A stretch of DNA of 64,000 nt from Candidatus Saccharimonadota bacterium (GCA_017432365.1 JAFRJG010000006.1:1-64000); one strand, 5' to 3'; positions 17,503 to 25,993 are shown, numbered from the stretch's first letter. Notes: generated from the sequence alone by a model not told the origin. Program-made: numbers and translations.

Positions 17503-18696
17503 ATGCGCGGTATTTGTCTCTATCTTCATATCCATCAGCCTTTTCGCTACCGCGGTTACTCGATTTTTGACGTTGGTGCGAACGAGAATTATTTTTTTGA
17601 CCCAGATTATAACTCTAAACAATCCAACGAACGAATCTTCAAAAAGGTTGCCGAAAAAAGTTATTATCCGACTTTTTCTCTCCTCGAAAAAAATCTCAAG
17701 CAACACCCTGGCTTTAAGTTCTCTCTCTCGATAACCGGTACTTGGCTCGAGCAGGCGGAAATGTGGGCGCCTGACTTGATTGAACGTTTGAAAAAAATGA
17801 TAAAAACCGGTCGCGTTGACCTCGTCGCCGAAACTTATTATCATTCCATGTCATACTTTTACAATCTCGACGAGTTCAAGTCCCAGGTCGAGAAACAGGT
17901 CTCGACGTTTAAGCGCCTTTTTGACTACTCCCCGAAAGTCTTTCGCGGAACCGAGCTGACCTATAACGATTCCATGGGAAAAGTCGTCGAATCTCTCGGG
18001 TTTAAGGCTTGCCTCGCCGAAGGCTGGGACAAAATCCTCGGCTGGCGTTCTCCGAACTTCGTTTATTCCGCCGCCGGAACAAAGAGCTTAAAACTCCTGC
18101 TGAAAAATTACCGTCTCTCCGACGACCTTGCCTTCCGCTTCTCTGACAAAAACTGGAAAGATTGGCCTTTGACCGTTGAAAAATACGAAGCTTGGCTTAA
18201 CGACGCTTGCTTGAACGGTAATGTGATAAATCTCTTCATGGACTTCGAGACCTTCGGCGAACACCAATGGAAAGACACCGGGATTTTCGAATTCATGGAT
18301 CGCCTGATTGCCTCTTGGCTTTCGAAATTCGACAACCAGTTCTTGACCGTCTCCGACCGCGCCACGGAATCGCCAGCGGGCGAGCTGTCTTTCCCCTGGA
18401 CTGTTACCTGGGCGGATACCGAACGCGACCTCTCCGCTTGGATGGGCAATAAACTCCAGGACGAAGCCATGTCGAATCTTTACGCCCTCCGTGACCGAAT
18501 TTATCAGTCCAAAAATCCGGAGCTAATCGAAGATTTCCGGAAACTGACCACTTCCGACCACGCCTATTACATGTGCACAAAATACTGGAACGACGGCGAT
18601 GTTCATGCCTACTTCTCCGCCTATGACTCCCCCTATGACGCTTTTATGTATTTTCTAAACATTCTTCATAGTTTAGAATATAGATTGTCCTCATGA
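17503..18696 (+). CDS. Glycoside hydrolase family 57 (alpha-amylase-like)
   Basis: 397 aa, cytosolic. Conserved regions of GH57 are present: HIHQPFR at 9-15, the nucleophile Glu151 in FRGTELTYND, and the acid/base Asp247 in FMDFETFGEHQW. Members cleave or rearrange alpha-1,4 or alpha-1,6 glucosidic bonds (amylase, branching enzyme, 4-alpha-glucanotransferase). The short length favours amylase over branching enzyme. It follows the GT4 gene after one base, a pairing that suggests shared glucan metabolism. Confidence 0.87.
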   Translation: MRGICLYLHIHQPFRYRGYSIFDVGANENYFFDPDYNSKQSNERIFKKVAEKSYYPTFSLLEKNLKQHPGFKFSLSITGTWLEQAEMWAPDLIERLKKMIKTGRVDLVAETYYHSMSYFYNLDEFKSQVEKQVSTFKRLFDYSPKVFRGTELTYNDSMGKVVESLGFKACLAEGWDKILGWRSPNFVYSAAGTKSLKLLLKNYRLSDDLAFRFSDKNWKDWPLTVEKYEAWLNDACLNGNVINLFMDFETFGEHQWKDTGIFEFMDRLIASWLSKFDNQFLTVSDRATESPAGELSFPWTVTWADTERDLSAWMGNKLQDEAMSNLYALRDRIYQSKNPELIEDFRKLTTSDHAYYMCTKYWNDGDVHAYFSAYDSPYDAFMYFLNILHSLEYRLSS

Positions 18697-20096
18697 AATG
18701 GTTATACGACCGACTAGAGTATTTCTGCATCATCTTCCTTTTTGGTGCTCTCTTTTTTTTTATTCTCACCCATTACTCCCCCTCGCTCGCCACTAAAACC
18801 TATGCTGAAACCCTCTTCGACACTTCCCGCGTCCACCGTATCGACCTAATTCTCGCCGCTTCCGACTTTGACCAAATCCTCGAAAATCCGACCGAAAAAA
18901 TTAAATATCATGCCGACATCACGATTGACGGAGAAACCATCCATGACGTCTCTGTCGCGACTCGTGGTAACGCTACGTTGTTCTCCGCTGCTGCCCTCGA
19001 CGACTTCTCAGCTTATTCCTATAAAATCAATTTTGAGAAATGGAACGAAGCGACGAATTATCGCGGACTTGACGCCCTTTATCTCAATAACTTTTTCAGC
19101 GACCCGAGCTACCTGAAAGATTTTCTCGCGTTTGAACTGATGCGCTCCGCCGGCGTAGCGACGCCGCTCGTCGCCTATACTGAAGTTTATATCAACGACT
19201 CTCTCCAGGGGCTTTATCTCGCCGTCGAGGGTTACGATAAATCCTTCCTCGCTCGAACCGGAAGCGAGTCAACCGCCGCCCTGCTCAAGCCCGAACCGCT
19301 TGCTCATGACAACTTCCGCCTCAATGCTTTATCCTCGAACTCTCCCGACGAAGCGAGCCTGATTGTCCGCGACATTTATGACGAAGGCTACGACACCGGC
19401 GGCGCCGACCTTAAATATCGCGATGATAATCCCGCAAGCTACCCTGCGATTTTTGAAAATAGCCTCACCAAACTCACCTCCCGCGACCAGGCTCAAGTTA
19501 TCTCCGCGCTCAAGTCTCTCGAGACTGGCGACGCTCGAGAGTATTGGGACTTCGACGCCCTCGCGCGTTATCTCGCCGTCCATAATTTCATCGTCAGCGA
19601 CGATTCCTATATTGGTCTCATTCCTCACAACTTCGTTCTCAGGCTCTCTCAAGACCGGCTTTCCTTCCTCCCTTGGGACTATGACATCGCCTATCGCGTT
19701 AACTGGGATATTGAAGCCTATCCGACCTTTGAAAATCTCGTCAATATCTCTCTCGACTCTCCGCCTATTGGTCTCCCCGAAGAAAGTCGTCCGCTCTGGG
19801 CAGTCCTTAAACATGACCAAGCTTTCCAAAGTCAATACTTCTCCATCGCGCGCGACTTGCTCAGTCGCGAAGTTCTCTCCGGCGCCCTCTCCGAGAAAAT
19901 TACTGCGACTCGAGGGCTGATTTATAATTACGTCCTCGAGGACCCGAGTCGCCGCAGCGATATGTCCGAGTTTGAGTCTAGCGTTGACTATCTTGATGAA
20001 TTTCTCTCTCTCCGCGCCAGCTTCTTGATTGACGACCTTAATAGCTCCGAACTTCTGACTTCTCTCGACCTCCGTGCTTCTCCTGCCGAGTTTTAA
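18693..20096 (+). CDS. Secreted CotH-kinase-like protein
   Basis: 467 aa, overlapping GH57 by ATGA. An N-terminal hydrophobic helix (FCIIFLFGALFFFIL) anchors or exports it. CotH fold markers: RIDLILAASDFDQIL, VSVATRGNATLFSA, YKINFEKW, LDALYLNNFFSDPSYLKDFLAFELMRSAGV, GLYLAVEGYDKSFL, VHNFIVSDDSYIG and LPWDYDIAYR, whose DYD is the likely metal-binding segment. CotH proteins are atypical kinases in spore coats and many secreted systems; its target is unknown. Its place after two glucan genes is odd and may reflect only transcription. Confidence 0.8.
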   Translation: MKWLYDRLEYFCIIFLFGALFFFILTHYSPSLATKTYAETLFDTSRVHRIDLILAASDFDQILENPTEKIKYHADITIDGETIHDVSVATRGNATLFSAAALDDFSAYSYKINFEKWNEATNYRGLDALYLNNFFSDPSYLKDFLAFELMRSAGVATPLVAYTEVYINDSLQGLYLAVEGYDKSFLARTGSESTAALLKPEPLAHDNFRLNALSSNSPDEASLIVRDIYDEGYDTGGADLKYRDDNPASYPAIFENSLTKLTSRDQAQVISALKSLETGDAREYWDFDALARYLAVHNFIVSDDSYIGLIPHNFVLRLSQDRLSFLPWDYDIAYRVNWDIEAYPTFENLVNISLDSPPIGLPEESRPLWAVLKHDQAFQSQYFSIARDLLSREVLSGALSEKITATRGLIYNYVLEDPSRRSDMSEFESSVDYLDEFLSLRASFLIDDLNSSELLTSLDLRASPAEF

Positions 20097-20101
20097 GCCT
20101 T

Positions 20102-20129
20102 AAAAAAGCCCCGATTGCTCGGGGCTATA
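20102..20129. terminator. Shared terminator between convergent genes
   Basis: Stem GCCCCGA/TCGGGGC with loop TTGC. The A-run at 20102-20107 gives a strong U-tail for the minus gene; the plus side is weaker. Confidence 0.75.
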
Positions 20130-20134
20130 TTTAG

Positions 20135-20923
20135 TTAGTAGAGTTTTTTCAGTTCGCTTGGGACTTCGCGTCCGAGCCGCCGATATAGCGCCTCAACAAC
20201 AAGAATCAGAATCGACCGATAAAAGTACCCCCGGGTTAAAATTAGCCAGCCGGCATAAGCCAGGCTCACGCCGTCGCCCTGCCGTTTTAGCTTATCGCCG
20301 AGAATCCGAAATGCTCGCTTGTCGTACGGTCCGAACCCATACAACTTCTCCGCCAATTCGAAATCCGGACGACTCCCCTTCAGTTCATACCAGCCAATCG
20401 TCATAACGAACGCTAGCTTGTCCATGACGAAGAGAAATCCTTTGTCACGATAAAACGGCTCCATCGTCCTCAAAATCCGCCGACGTGTTTCGGACGGGTA
20501 GAACTTCAGGTATCGCTGCATCAGCTTCTCTTCGACTCTATTCTTCTCGTTGCGGTCGCCTTCTCCGTTATGGGGAATATCCCCCAGCAGGTTTTCCGGC
20601 ACATCGTGCAGTTTCGCTGCTTCGCTTTCATGAGCGAAGTTAACACCGGGCATCCACGCCCCGTAAAACTCGCCCGTGAGCCAAATTAAAAAGTCCACCA
20701 TTAGTGTATGCTCATAATCATTTTCTTGATGTGGCTCCGCCTTGCGCGTCTCGGGGTCCACTTCATCGTAACGAATACGTCGAAAGCATAACCTTTGAAA
20801 CCCTACCCTCGGAATCAACACCAAGTCCGTATGCTCGATAAACGCCGCAACCAAATAATCCGCCATTACCTCCGGGCTTTCATACTCAAACGACTGAATC
20901 GTCTCTACGTTAAAGTACTCCAT
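20135..20923 (-). CDS. HD-domain hydrolase (YfbR-like)
   Basis: 262 aa. The HD signature is spread over DYEHTLMVDFLIWLT (first His) and EAAKLHDVPENLLGDIPHN (HD pair plus GDIP), matching the HD_3/5'-nucleotidase YfbR-like group; HD proteins often hydrolyse nucleotide phosphates. A hydrophobic stretch near the C-terminus (YRSILILVVEALY) could be a helix against the membrane. The start at 20921-20923 is set by AAAGGTGG about 10 nt upstream; the open frame before it crosses the tRNA-Ala gene. Substrate unknown. Confidence 0.72.
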   Translation of the reverse strand: MEYFNVETIQSFEYESPEVMADYLVAAFIEHTDLVLIPRVGFQRLCFRRIRYDEVDPETRKAEPHQENDYEHTLMVDFLIWLTGEFYGAWMPGVNFAHESEAAKLHDVPENLLGDIPHNGEGDRNEKNRVEEKLMQRYLKFYPSETRRRILRTMEPFYRDKGFLFVMDKLAFVMTIGWYELKGSRPDFELAEKLYGFGPYDKRAFRILGDKLKRQGDGVSLAYAGWLILTRGYFYRSILILVVEALYRRLGREVPSELKKLY

Positions 20924-20990
20924 AAACCTACCACCTTTCTCTAGGAAACTTCGATCAACGGGAACCCCCTCACTATACCATACCTCCCCT

Positions 20991-21021
20991 AAAAATAAAA
21001 ACAGAACCCAAACGGATTCTG
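20991..21021 (-). terminator. Terminator of tRNA-Ala(GGC)
   Basis: Minus-strand hairpin CAGAA/TTCTG with an inner CC/GG pair, followed by a long U-rich tail. It lies between the tRNA and the HD gene. Confidence 0.6.
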
Positions 21022-21027
21022 AAAAGT

Positions 21028-21103
21028 TGGTGGAGTGCAGGAGATTCGAACTCCTCACCTCTTCCATGCCATGGAAGCGCTCTACCAAATGAGCTAGCAC
21101 CCC
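21028..21103 (-). tRNA. tRNA-Ala (anticodon GGC)
   Basis: 76 nt; acceptor GGGGTGC/GCACTCC with G3:U70, anticodon loop ATGGCAT, T-loop TTCGAAT, encoded CCA. Confidence 0.95.
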
Positions 21104-21131
21104 AAACACCTTTTTATAGTACCACGTCTTG

Positions 21132-21140
21132 TGTTAAAAT
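21132..21140 (+). promoter_or_regulatory. Extended -10 of trpS
   Basis: TGT-TAAAAT, 6 nt before ATG; leaderless. Confidence 0.6.
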
Positions 21141-21146
21141 GGAAGT

Positions 21147-22160
21147 ATGAAAACAATCCTCACCGGTCTCCGCGTTAATAGTGAACTCCACCTCGGACAT
21201 TACCTCGGCGTTATCAAAAAACTGGTCGCTCTCTCGAACCGCTACTCTAAAACAGGCTACGAAATCAACCTCTTCATTCCCGACCTTCACTCTATCATCA
21301 CCCCGGTTGATGACGACCTCCAAACTAATACCCTGAAAAACATTAAATACTTCCTCGCCTCCGGTCTCGAGCTGAATGACCACGTTCATATTTATCGCCA
21401 GTCCCGCGTTCCCGCACATGCCGAACTTGCCTGGGTTTTGAACTGTTTCGCGACGACCGGAGAACTTTCCCGTATGACCCAGTATAAGGATAAAAGTGCC
21501 GGAAAGACCTCAGTCGGCGTCGGGATTTTTGATTATCCGGTTCTGATGGCAGCCGACATTCTCCTTTATGACGCCGAATATGTCCCCGTTGGCGAAGACC
21601 AGTTCCAACATCTCGAGTTAACTCGCACCCTCGCGGAACGCTTTAATCATCGCTACGGGGAAACTTTTACTCTCCCTCTCGCCCCGAAACAGCAGGTTGA
21701 GTTTATGAACCTTGAGGCTGGCGTCCGGATTCGCGACCTCGTCAATCCTGAGAAGAAAATGTCAAAATCGACCCCCGCAGAGAACTCAAAAATCATGTTG
21801 AGCGACTCTCCCGAACAGGTAAAGAAGAAAATCATGTCCGCTACGACCGACTCTTTCGGAGAAATTGACTTCGACTTCAAAACCCGCCCAGGTATCTCCA
21901 ACCTTCTCGTGATTGAGTCTCTCTTGAAAGACGAACCTCTCGAAACAACCCTCAGTCGTTGGCGGGGAACGACGCGCTATGGCGACCTAAAAGCCTCCGT
22001 TGCCGGAACGCTAGCTGCCTTCCTTTCTAATCTCCAGTCCAAGGCTGCCGAGATTCCTGACGCTGACGTCCTCGCTATCTTCCCGGAGGGCGAAGCCTAC
22101 GCTAATAACCTCGCTAACCAAAAACTAACTAAAGTCTACGAAAAACTCGGACTTCGCTAA
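21147..22160 (+). CDS. trpS: Tryptophanyl-tRNA synthetase
   Basis: Class I synthetase (337 aa) charging tRNA-Trp, whose gene lies 5 kb upstream. HIGH-type motif LHLGHYLG near residue 14-21, the TrpRS signature ADILLYDAEYVPVGEDQFQHLELTR, and KMSKS in NPEKKMSKSTPAEN. Length is normal for bacterial TrpRS. Confidence 0.95.
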   Translation: MKTILTGLRVNSELHLGHYLGVIKKLVALSNRYSKTGYEINLFIPDLHSIITPVDDDLQTNTLKNIKYFLASGLELNDHVHIYRQSRVPAHAELAWVLNCFATTGELSRMTQYKDKSAGKTSVGVGIFDYPVLMAADILLYDAEYVPVGEDQFQHLELTRTLAERFNHRYGETFTLPLAPKQQVEFMNLEAGVRIRDLVNPEKKMSKSTPAENSKIMLSDSPEQVKKKIMSATTDSFGEIDFDFKTRPGISNLLVIESLLKDEPLETTLSRWRGTTRYGDLKASVAGTLAAFLSNLQSKAAEIPDADVLAIFPEGEAYANNLANQKLTKVYEKLGLR

Positions 22161-22170
22161 CCTCTAAATC

Positions 22171-23103
22171 ATGATAATCACCGGCAAAAAATTCTCCAAA
22201 CCCGCCATGTCTCGCGTTATCAACGGCGATACCGTCTTGAAATCCGCCGCCGAAAAACCCGAAAAGACTCGCCTCGACCTCCTGCTCGTCGAAAAATATC
22301 CCGAATATAACCGCTCCTCGCTTCAAACTTTCATCAAATCCGGCTTCGTTAAAGTCAACGGAAAAATCGCTCAAAAACCGAACGAACTTTTCGAAAAAAC
22401 CTCTGTTAATCTCGAACTTTCCGTCCCCGAAAAGCGCGTTTGTAGCGCGGATGAAATCCCCGAAATCCTTTTTGAAGATAATAACGTCAAAGTCCTCAAT
22501 AAGCCCGCTGGACTCCTCAGCATGACCAAGGGCGAATACTGCCCCGAACCAACTCTCGAGGATTTTGGTCTTCTCGTCCATCGTCTCGACCGCGACACTT
22601 CTGGTGTTGTTATTCTCGCCAAAAACCCCGAAACCCAGACTTCCCTCAGAAAACAATTCCAAGACCGAAAAACTCATAAAACCTATCTTGCCGTCGTCGC
22701 CGGTCGCCCGAAACTCGACGCCGCCAAAATCGACCTCCCGCTTGCGCGCAATCTGAAACGCCCGACAACTTTTCGCGTTGACCCTAACGGTAAGCCTGCT
22801 ACGACTTTTTACAAAGTTCTCAAGACTTCCGGCGACCTCTCTCTCCTTGAATTAAAGCCCGTGACCGGTCGTACTCATCAACTCCGTGTTCATCTCGCCT
22901 ATCTCGGAACTCCTATTCTCGGCGATTCGGTCTATAAAACCTCCGCTTCCGAGAAACTTCTCGCCGTCCTCGAGAAAACTCGCCCGAACTTCCAGCGTCG
23001 TCTCTTTCTCCATGCTCAGAGCCTCGAAATTACCATTCCAAAAGGGAATCGCCGAACGTTCGAAGCTCCCGTCCCGCCCGACTTTCTTAATCTCTTCAGT
23101 TAA
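22171..23103 (+). CDS. RluA/RluD-family pseudouridine synthase
   Basis: 310 aa. An N-terminal S4-like RNA-binding part (RLDLLLVEKYPEYNRSSLQTFIKSGFVKVNGK) precedes the catalytic domain with HRLDRDTSGVVILAKN, whose Asp is the nucleophile, then KTYLAVVAGR, PVTGRTHQLRVHLAYLGTPILGD and LFLHAQSL. It converts uridines in rRNA or tRNA; the exact site is unknown. A copy of the 27-bp dispersed element lies in the linker (residues ~90-98, VCSADEIPE) just before the conserved ILFEDNNVKVLNKPAG. No strong ribosome site is seen, so the start could be a few codons later. Confidence 0.88.
   Translation: MIITGKKFSKPAMSRVINGDTVLKSAAEKPEKTRLDLLLVEKYPEYNRSSLQTFIKSGFVKVNGKIAQKPNELFEKTSVNLELSVPEKRVCSADEIPEILFEDNNVKVLNKPAGLLSMTKGEYCPEPTLEDFGLLVHRLDRDTSGVVILAKNPETQTSLRKQFQDRKTHKTYLAVVAGRPKLDAAKIDLPLARNLKRPTTFRVDPNGKPATTFYKVLKTSGDLSLLELKPVTGRTHQLRVHLAYLGTPILGDSVYKTSASEKLLAVLEKTRPNFQRRLFLHAQSLEITIPKGNRRTFEAPVPPDFLNLFS
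22439..22465 (+). repeat. Dispersed 27-bp element, copy 1 (inside RluD-type gene)
   Basis: TTTGTAGCGCG, spacer GATGA, AATCCCCGAAA. Preceded by GCGCG, as in copy 3. Confidence 0.85.
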
Positions 23104-23104
23104 T

Positions 23105-23788
23105 ATGTTTTTCTCCGACCTCTCGCAACTCCCCTCACTCGCGCGAAAAACTAACTTTTCTATCTTCGCTGTTGACCCCGCCGCTGTCCGCCCCCTCTTA
23201 GAAAAAGTCTATCAAACCTCTTGTCTTTTCTTTTCTCCCGATGAAAAAACCGGCAAACTCTCCGTCGAGACAATCCGCGACCTCTCGGCGCTCACCGATT
23301 CTCAGGAAACCGCCGACCGCTTTTTCTGCGTTGAATTCGCCGAGACCATGACTCCTGCTGCTGCTAACGCCTTCCTCAAAAACCTTGAAGAGCCTCGCCC
23401 TTTTTGTCATTTTGTCTTCCTTACTCCGTCTCCGTCTGCCCTCCTACCGACCGTTCTCTCTCGCGCTCAAGTCTTCTTTCTAAAAAACCCTTCCTCGCTC
23501 GACGCCCCCGTTGCCGCCGATGAAAAAACCAAAGCTCTCGCTAAACAGCTTATCGTTGCTGACCCGAAAGCCCTCATCTCCCTAGGTAACGACCTCTCCA
23601 AGAAAAAAGATAATGCCCGCGCCCAAACTCTTGCCGTCGTCGGCACCGCTATCGAAATCCTCTATAAAAGCTATTTTAAAACCAATCAGGAGAAGTTCCT
23701 CAGCCGCCTGCCGAACCTCTTGAAACTCTACGAAAATCTTTCCAAAAACGGTCATATCAAGCTTCATCTCGTTGCTGATATGATATAA
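23105..23788 (+). CDS. holB: DNA polymerase III delta-prime-like protein
   Basis: 227 aa, starting 1 nt after the RluD-type stop. The visible match is to the clamp-loader delta-prime family: AANAFLKNLEEPRPFCHFVFLTPSPSALLPTVLSRAQVFFL, with the LEEP and SR(A/C)Q signatures. No Walker A is present, which is usual for delta-prime, and the protein is shorter than E. coli HolB (334 aa), so domain III may be reduced. Delta-prime loads the sliding clamp onto DNA. The next gene's -10 box overlaps this gene's stop codon. Confidence 0.75.
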   Translation: MFFSDLSQLPSLARKTNFSIFAVDPAAVRPLLEKVYQTSCLFFSPDEKTGKLSVETIRDLSALTDSQETADRFFCVEFAETMTPAAANAFLKNLEEPRPFCHFVFLTPSPSALLPTVLSRAQVFFLKNPSSLDAPVAADEKTKALAKQLIVADPKALISLGNDLSKKKDNARAQTLAVVGTAIEILYKSYFKTNQEKFLSRLPNLLKLYENLSKNGHIKLHLVADMI

Positions 23789-23789
23789 T
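23781..23789 (+). promoter_or_regulatory. Extended -10 of the TPR gene
   Basis: TGA-TATAAT overlapping the holB-like stop codon, 6 nt before ATG; leaderless. Confidence 0.6.
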
Positions 23790-23795
23790 GTCCTT

Positions 23796-24554
23796 ATGTT
23801 AGGCGCTTTGCTTATCTTGTTATTCCTCGTCTTCCTTATTTTTGTCTATCCGCCGCTCCTCGCGAAGAAAAAGGTCGAAACTTCGAAATCCCCGCGTTTT
23901 GACGCTCAAATGAAAAAACTCTGGAGCATTGCTCAAGAATCCATCAAAGACCGAAAGCCTCTCCGTGCCGAAAAAGCTCTCTTGACGATTTTGAAGTTTG
24001 ACGAAAAAAACGCCGCCGCTTATAACCGCCTCGGGATTCTTTACGCTAAAGAACAGAAGTTCAAGGAAGCTATCGAATGTTTTGAAATCGCCCAATCCCT
24101 CGATAATAACCCGTCCTCGCTTCATAACGCCGGTTTGATTTACCTCGAAACTGGTGCTTATGAAAAAGCTGCTATGGCGTTTTCTCAAGCCCTCGAACTC
24201 GAAGGCGGAATCCCCGCACGTTTCCTCGCCCTTGCTAAGGCTTATGAAAAGCTCGGTCGGACGAGCGAGGCAATTGAAGCCCTCGAATCCGCCTATGAAC
24301 TTGATGCCTCGACTACGACCCTACGCCAAATCCTCGCCCTCTATGAAGCCTCCGGCGATAAAGAGGGAATCGAAACGACAACCCTCCGAATCAACAATCA
24401 GCTCGCTGCTCTCGAAAAGAAAAAACGTCTCGCCGCCTCGAAACACCGCCTGATTCGTCGCCCCGGATACGCCCGAGCTACGAAACCCGCCGTAAAATCC
24501 GCCAAGCCTGCCGTTAGACCCCTCCCCCCGCGCCTCTCCCGCCCGAAAAAATAA
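23796..24554 (+). CDS. Membrane-anchored TPR protein
   Basis: 252 aa: one N-terminal helix (LLILLFLVFLIFVYPPLL), then about four tetratricopeptide repeats, e.g. AAAYNRLGILYAKEQKFKEAIECFEIAQ and PSSLHNAGLIYLETGAYEKAAMAFSQALE. The tail is basic and Pro/Lys-rich (KPAVKSAKPAVRPLPPR). TPRs form protein-protein scaffolds. The domain would lie on the cytoplasmic or outer face depending on orientation, which is not clear. Partner unknown. Confidence 0.8.
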   Translation: MLGALLILLFLVFLIFVYPPLLAKKKVETSKSPRFDAQMKKLWSIAQESIKDRKPLRAEKALLTILKFDEKNAAAYNRLGILYAKEQKFKEAIECFEIAQSLDNNPSSLHNAGLIYLETGAYEKAAMAFSQALELEGGIPARFLALAKAYEKLGRTSEAIEALESAYELDASTTTLRQILALYEASGDKEGIETTTLRINNQLAALEKKKRLAASKHRLIRRPGYARATKPAVKSAKPAVRPLPPRLSRPKK

Positions 24555-24574
24555 TTGTAAAATTCGCCTAGATT

Positions 24575-24583
24575 TGTTAAGAT
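24575..24583 (+). promoter_or_regulatory. Extended -10 of the tRNA-Thr/tRNA-Tyr transcript
   Basis: TGT-TAAGAT; the predicted start near 24590 lies about 70 nt upstream of tRNA-Thr, immediately before a stable hairpin. Confidence 0.5.
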
Positions 24584-24590
24584 ATTCATA

Positions 24591-24658
24591 TGTCATGACG
24601 GTTTAGTCTCTGAAAGGGAGGCTGTCGTGACGGCGCATCCGCGCATAGCGCATTGTAT
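24591..24658 (+). ncRNA. Structured leader (or small RNA) upstream of tRNA-Thr
   Basis: An 8-bp outer stem pairs 24592-24599 with 24624-24631 (one G:U). Then comes a 5-nt bulge on the 5' side and a 7-bp inner stem, 24605-24611 with 24617-24623, closed by a GAAAG loop. A GC-rich second stretch (GCGCATAGCGC) follows. It may be a tRNA-precursor leader cleaved by RNase P or an independent RNA; no known family was recognised. Confidence 0.35.
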
Positions 24659-24734
24659 GCCGTGATAGCTCAGTTGGTAGAGCGCATCCATGGTAAGGAT
24701 GAGGTCCCGGGTTCAAATCCCGGTCACGGCTCCA
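24659..24734 (+). tRNA. tRNA-Thr (anticodon GGT)
   Basis: 76 nt; acceptor GCCGTGA/TCACGGC, anticodon loop ATGGTAA, T-loop TTCAAAT, encoded CCA. Confidence 0.95.
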
Positions 24735-24746
24735 CAATTATTGGCT

Positions 24747-24831
24747 GCTGGAATCGTGTAGCGGCAATCACAGGAGACTGTAAATCTCCCGCCTTCGGGC
24801 TTCGTAGGTTCGAGTCCTACTTCCAGCACCA
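24747..24831 (+). tRNA. tRNA-Tyr (anticodon GTA)
   Basis: 85 nt with a long variable arm (CGCCTTCGGGCTTC), acceptor GCTGGAA/TTCCAGC, anticodon loop CTGTAAA, encoded CCA. Co-transcribed with tRNA-Thr(GGT), 12 nt apart. Confidence 0.95.
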
Positions 24832-24844
24832 ACCCAATAAAACC

Positions 24845-24866
24845 GACCCGAAGGGTCTCTTTTTAT
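24845..24866 (+). terminator. Terminator of the Thr-Tyr tRNA pair
   Basis: GACCC-gaa-GGGTC followed by TCTTTTTATT. Confidence 0.75.
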
Positions 24867-24939
24867 TGCGAGATAAACAGAGAATATTGAGCCCGATCTC
24901 CGGATTATCTATATATCTATATCAAGACCCCAAGCCAAG

Positions 24940-24960
24940 AAAAACCCCGCCGAAGCGGGG
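24940..24960 (-). terminator. Terminator of the DegV-like gene
   Basis: CCCCGC-cgaa-GCGGGG with an A-run on the plus strand that becomes the U-tail. Confidence 0.85.
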
Positions 24961-24966
24961 AACTAT

Positions 24967-25863
24967 TCATCTCAGAAAGTCGAGGTATGCGTGCCAAGCC
25001 AAGACTGGTCCCGTGTGAACCATAATCGGCTGAGACAACCACTGAATCTCCGGCTTTGCACCGACTTTCGTCAACATTTTCGCAAACTTGTTCGCAAGCT
25101 CAAACTCATGCTCGCCCGCAAACTCAATAATCACCTCCGGTCGAACTGAACATTCTTCGAACAATCCTGCCCAGATAGCCAACATCCGCTTCTCCGTATG
25201 CAACCTGGAAAAGTCCACCTTCAGGGAGTTGTCGAAGGGCAAGAACATCCACGGTAGCCAACGATGCGCCTTCATGAGCGTTGCCGCTCCCGATACGAGC
25301 GTCCGACCAATCCCATTATATCGCCCAGACCTCACGGCAAAGCTTAAATCCGGTTCAGTAAACGTATGATGGATATGGCGAGAAGCCAGCATAATCGCAT
25401 TGTCGTCTGCTAGGTCAACTTCCCCGGAGTCCATCAACTTCAAGAGCAATACCTGCCCGTGGCTCGTTGCTCGCGAATCGACATAGCGAATGTTCTTTCG
25501 ACCAGTTTCTTCAGTAACTGTGTTTACCGCGTTCATCATCACAGACGCAAGCGAGCTAGAAATATAGCTCGACGTAGAAAGCACAATAATTGCGCCAGAA
25601 AACGACTGTGCGGCCTCGCGGACTACATCCGCCGCAGCCTCCAAACTTGCGCTCGCACTTTTCAAGCGCCCGGGCTGATATTTTCCGGACTCAATCCTCG
25701 CCGACAACTCTTCTGACGATAATTCAATTTCCTCGTCGTCATAAGTTATCCGCGCCTTGACAAGTTCTGGGAAAATCCGACTTCGGGGATTCTTTCGCAA
25801 ATATTCCTCAAGCTCTGGCTCGGAAAAACCCGCGTTGTCGCTAACGATTAAAAAATCATCCAT
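24967..25863 (-). CDS. DegV-family (fatty-acid-binding-like) protein
   Basis: 298 aa. DegV proteins bind fatty acids, some acting with a fatty-acid kinase. Markers: LIVSDNAGFSEPELEEYL at the start, an EIELSSEELSARIESG stretch, KSASAS (in place of the usual TSQPS), IIVLSTSSYISSSLASV, VRSGRYNGIGR, and the end motif VHTGPVLAWHAYLDFLR. Start ATG 25863 has GAGGTG 5 nt upstream; a GTG two codons earlier is less likely. Substitutions at the ligand-contact motif make lipid binding uncertain. Confidence 0.72.
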   Translation of the reverse strand: MDDFLIVSDNAGFSEPELEEYLRKNPRSRIFPELVKARITYDDEEIELSSEELSARIESGKYQPGRLKSASASLEAAADVVREAAQSFSGAIIVLSTSSYISSSLASVMMNAVNTVTEETGRKNIRYVDSRATSHGQVLLLKLMDSGEVDLADDNAIMLASRHIHHTFTEPDLSFAVRSGRYNGIGRTLVSGAATLMKAHRWLPWMFLPFDNSLKVDFSRLHTEKRMLAIWAGLFEECSVRPEVIIEFAGEHEFELANKFAKMLTKVGAKPEIQWLSQPIMVHTGPVLAWHAYLDFLR

Positions 25864-25916
25864 TCTCACACCTCACTTTCTTATAAAAGAGCTTTTCTAT
25901 CTAGAGAATCCCAAAA

Positions 25917-25922
25917 ATTATA
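25917..25922 (-). promoter_or_regulatory. Putative -10 of the DegV-like gene
   Basis: TATAAT on the minus strand, about 53 nt upstream of the start. The remaining ~140-nt intergenic stretch shows nothing else on this strand. Confidence 0.45.
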
Positions 25923-25993
25923 CAACAAAACTTGAAAATCGTCCACCTTAAGCTCCATATCCACATCGAGACCTTGACCGACAAATCCCCAAA

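Noticed and set aside
20924-21109. N-terminal extension of the HD protein
   Set aside because: It would run through the tRNA-Ala gene; a good ribosome site sits before ATG 20923.
24967-25869. GTG start two codons upstream of the DegV-like ATG
   Set aside because: The GAGGTG ribosome site overlaps that GTG and is correctly spaced for the ATG at 25863.
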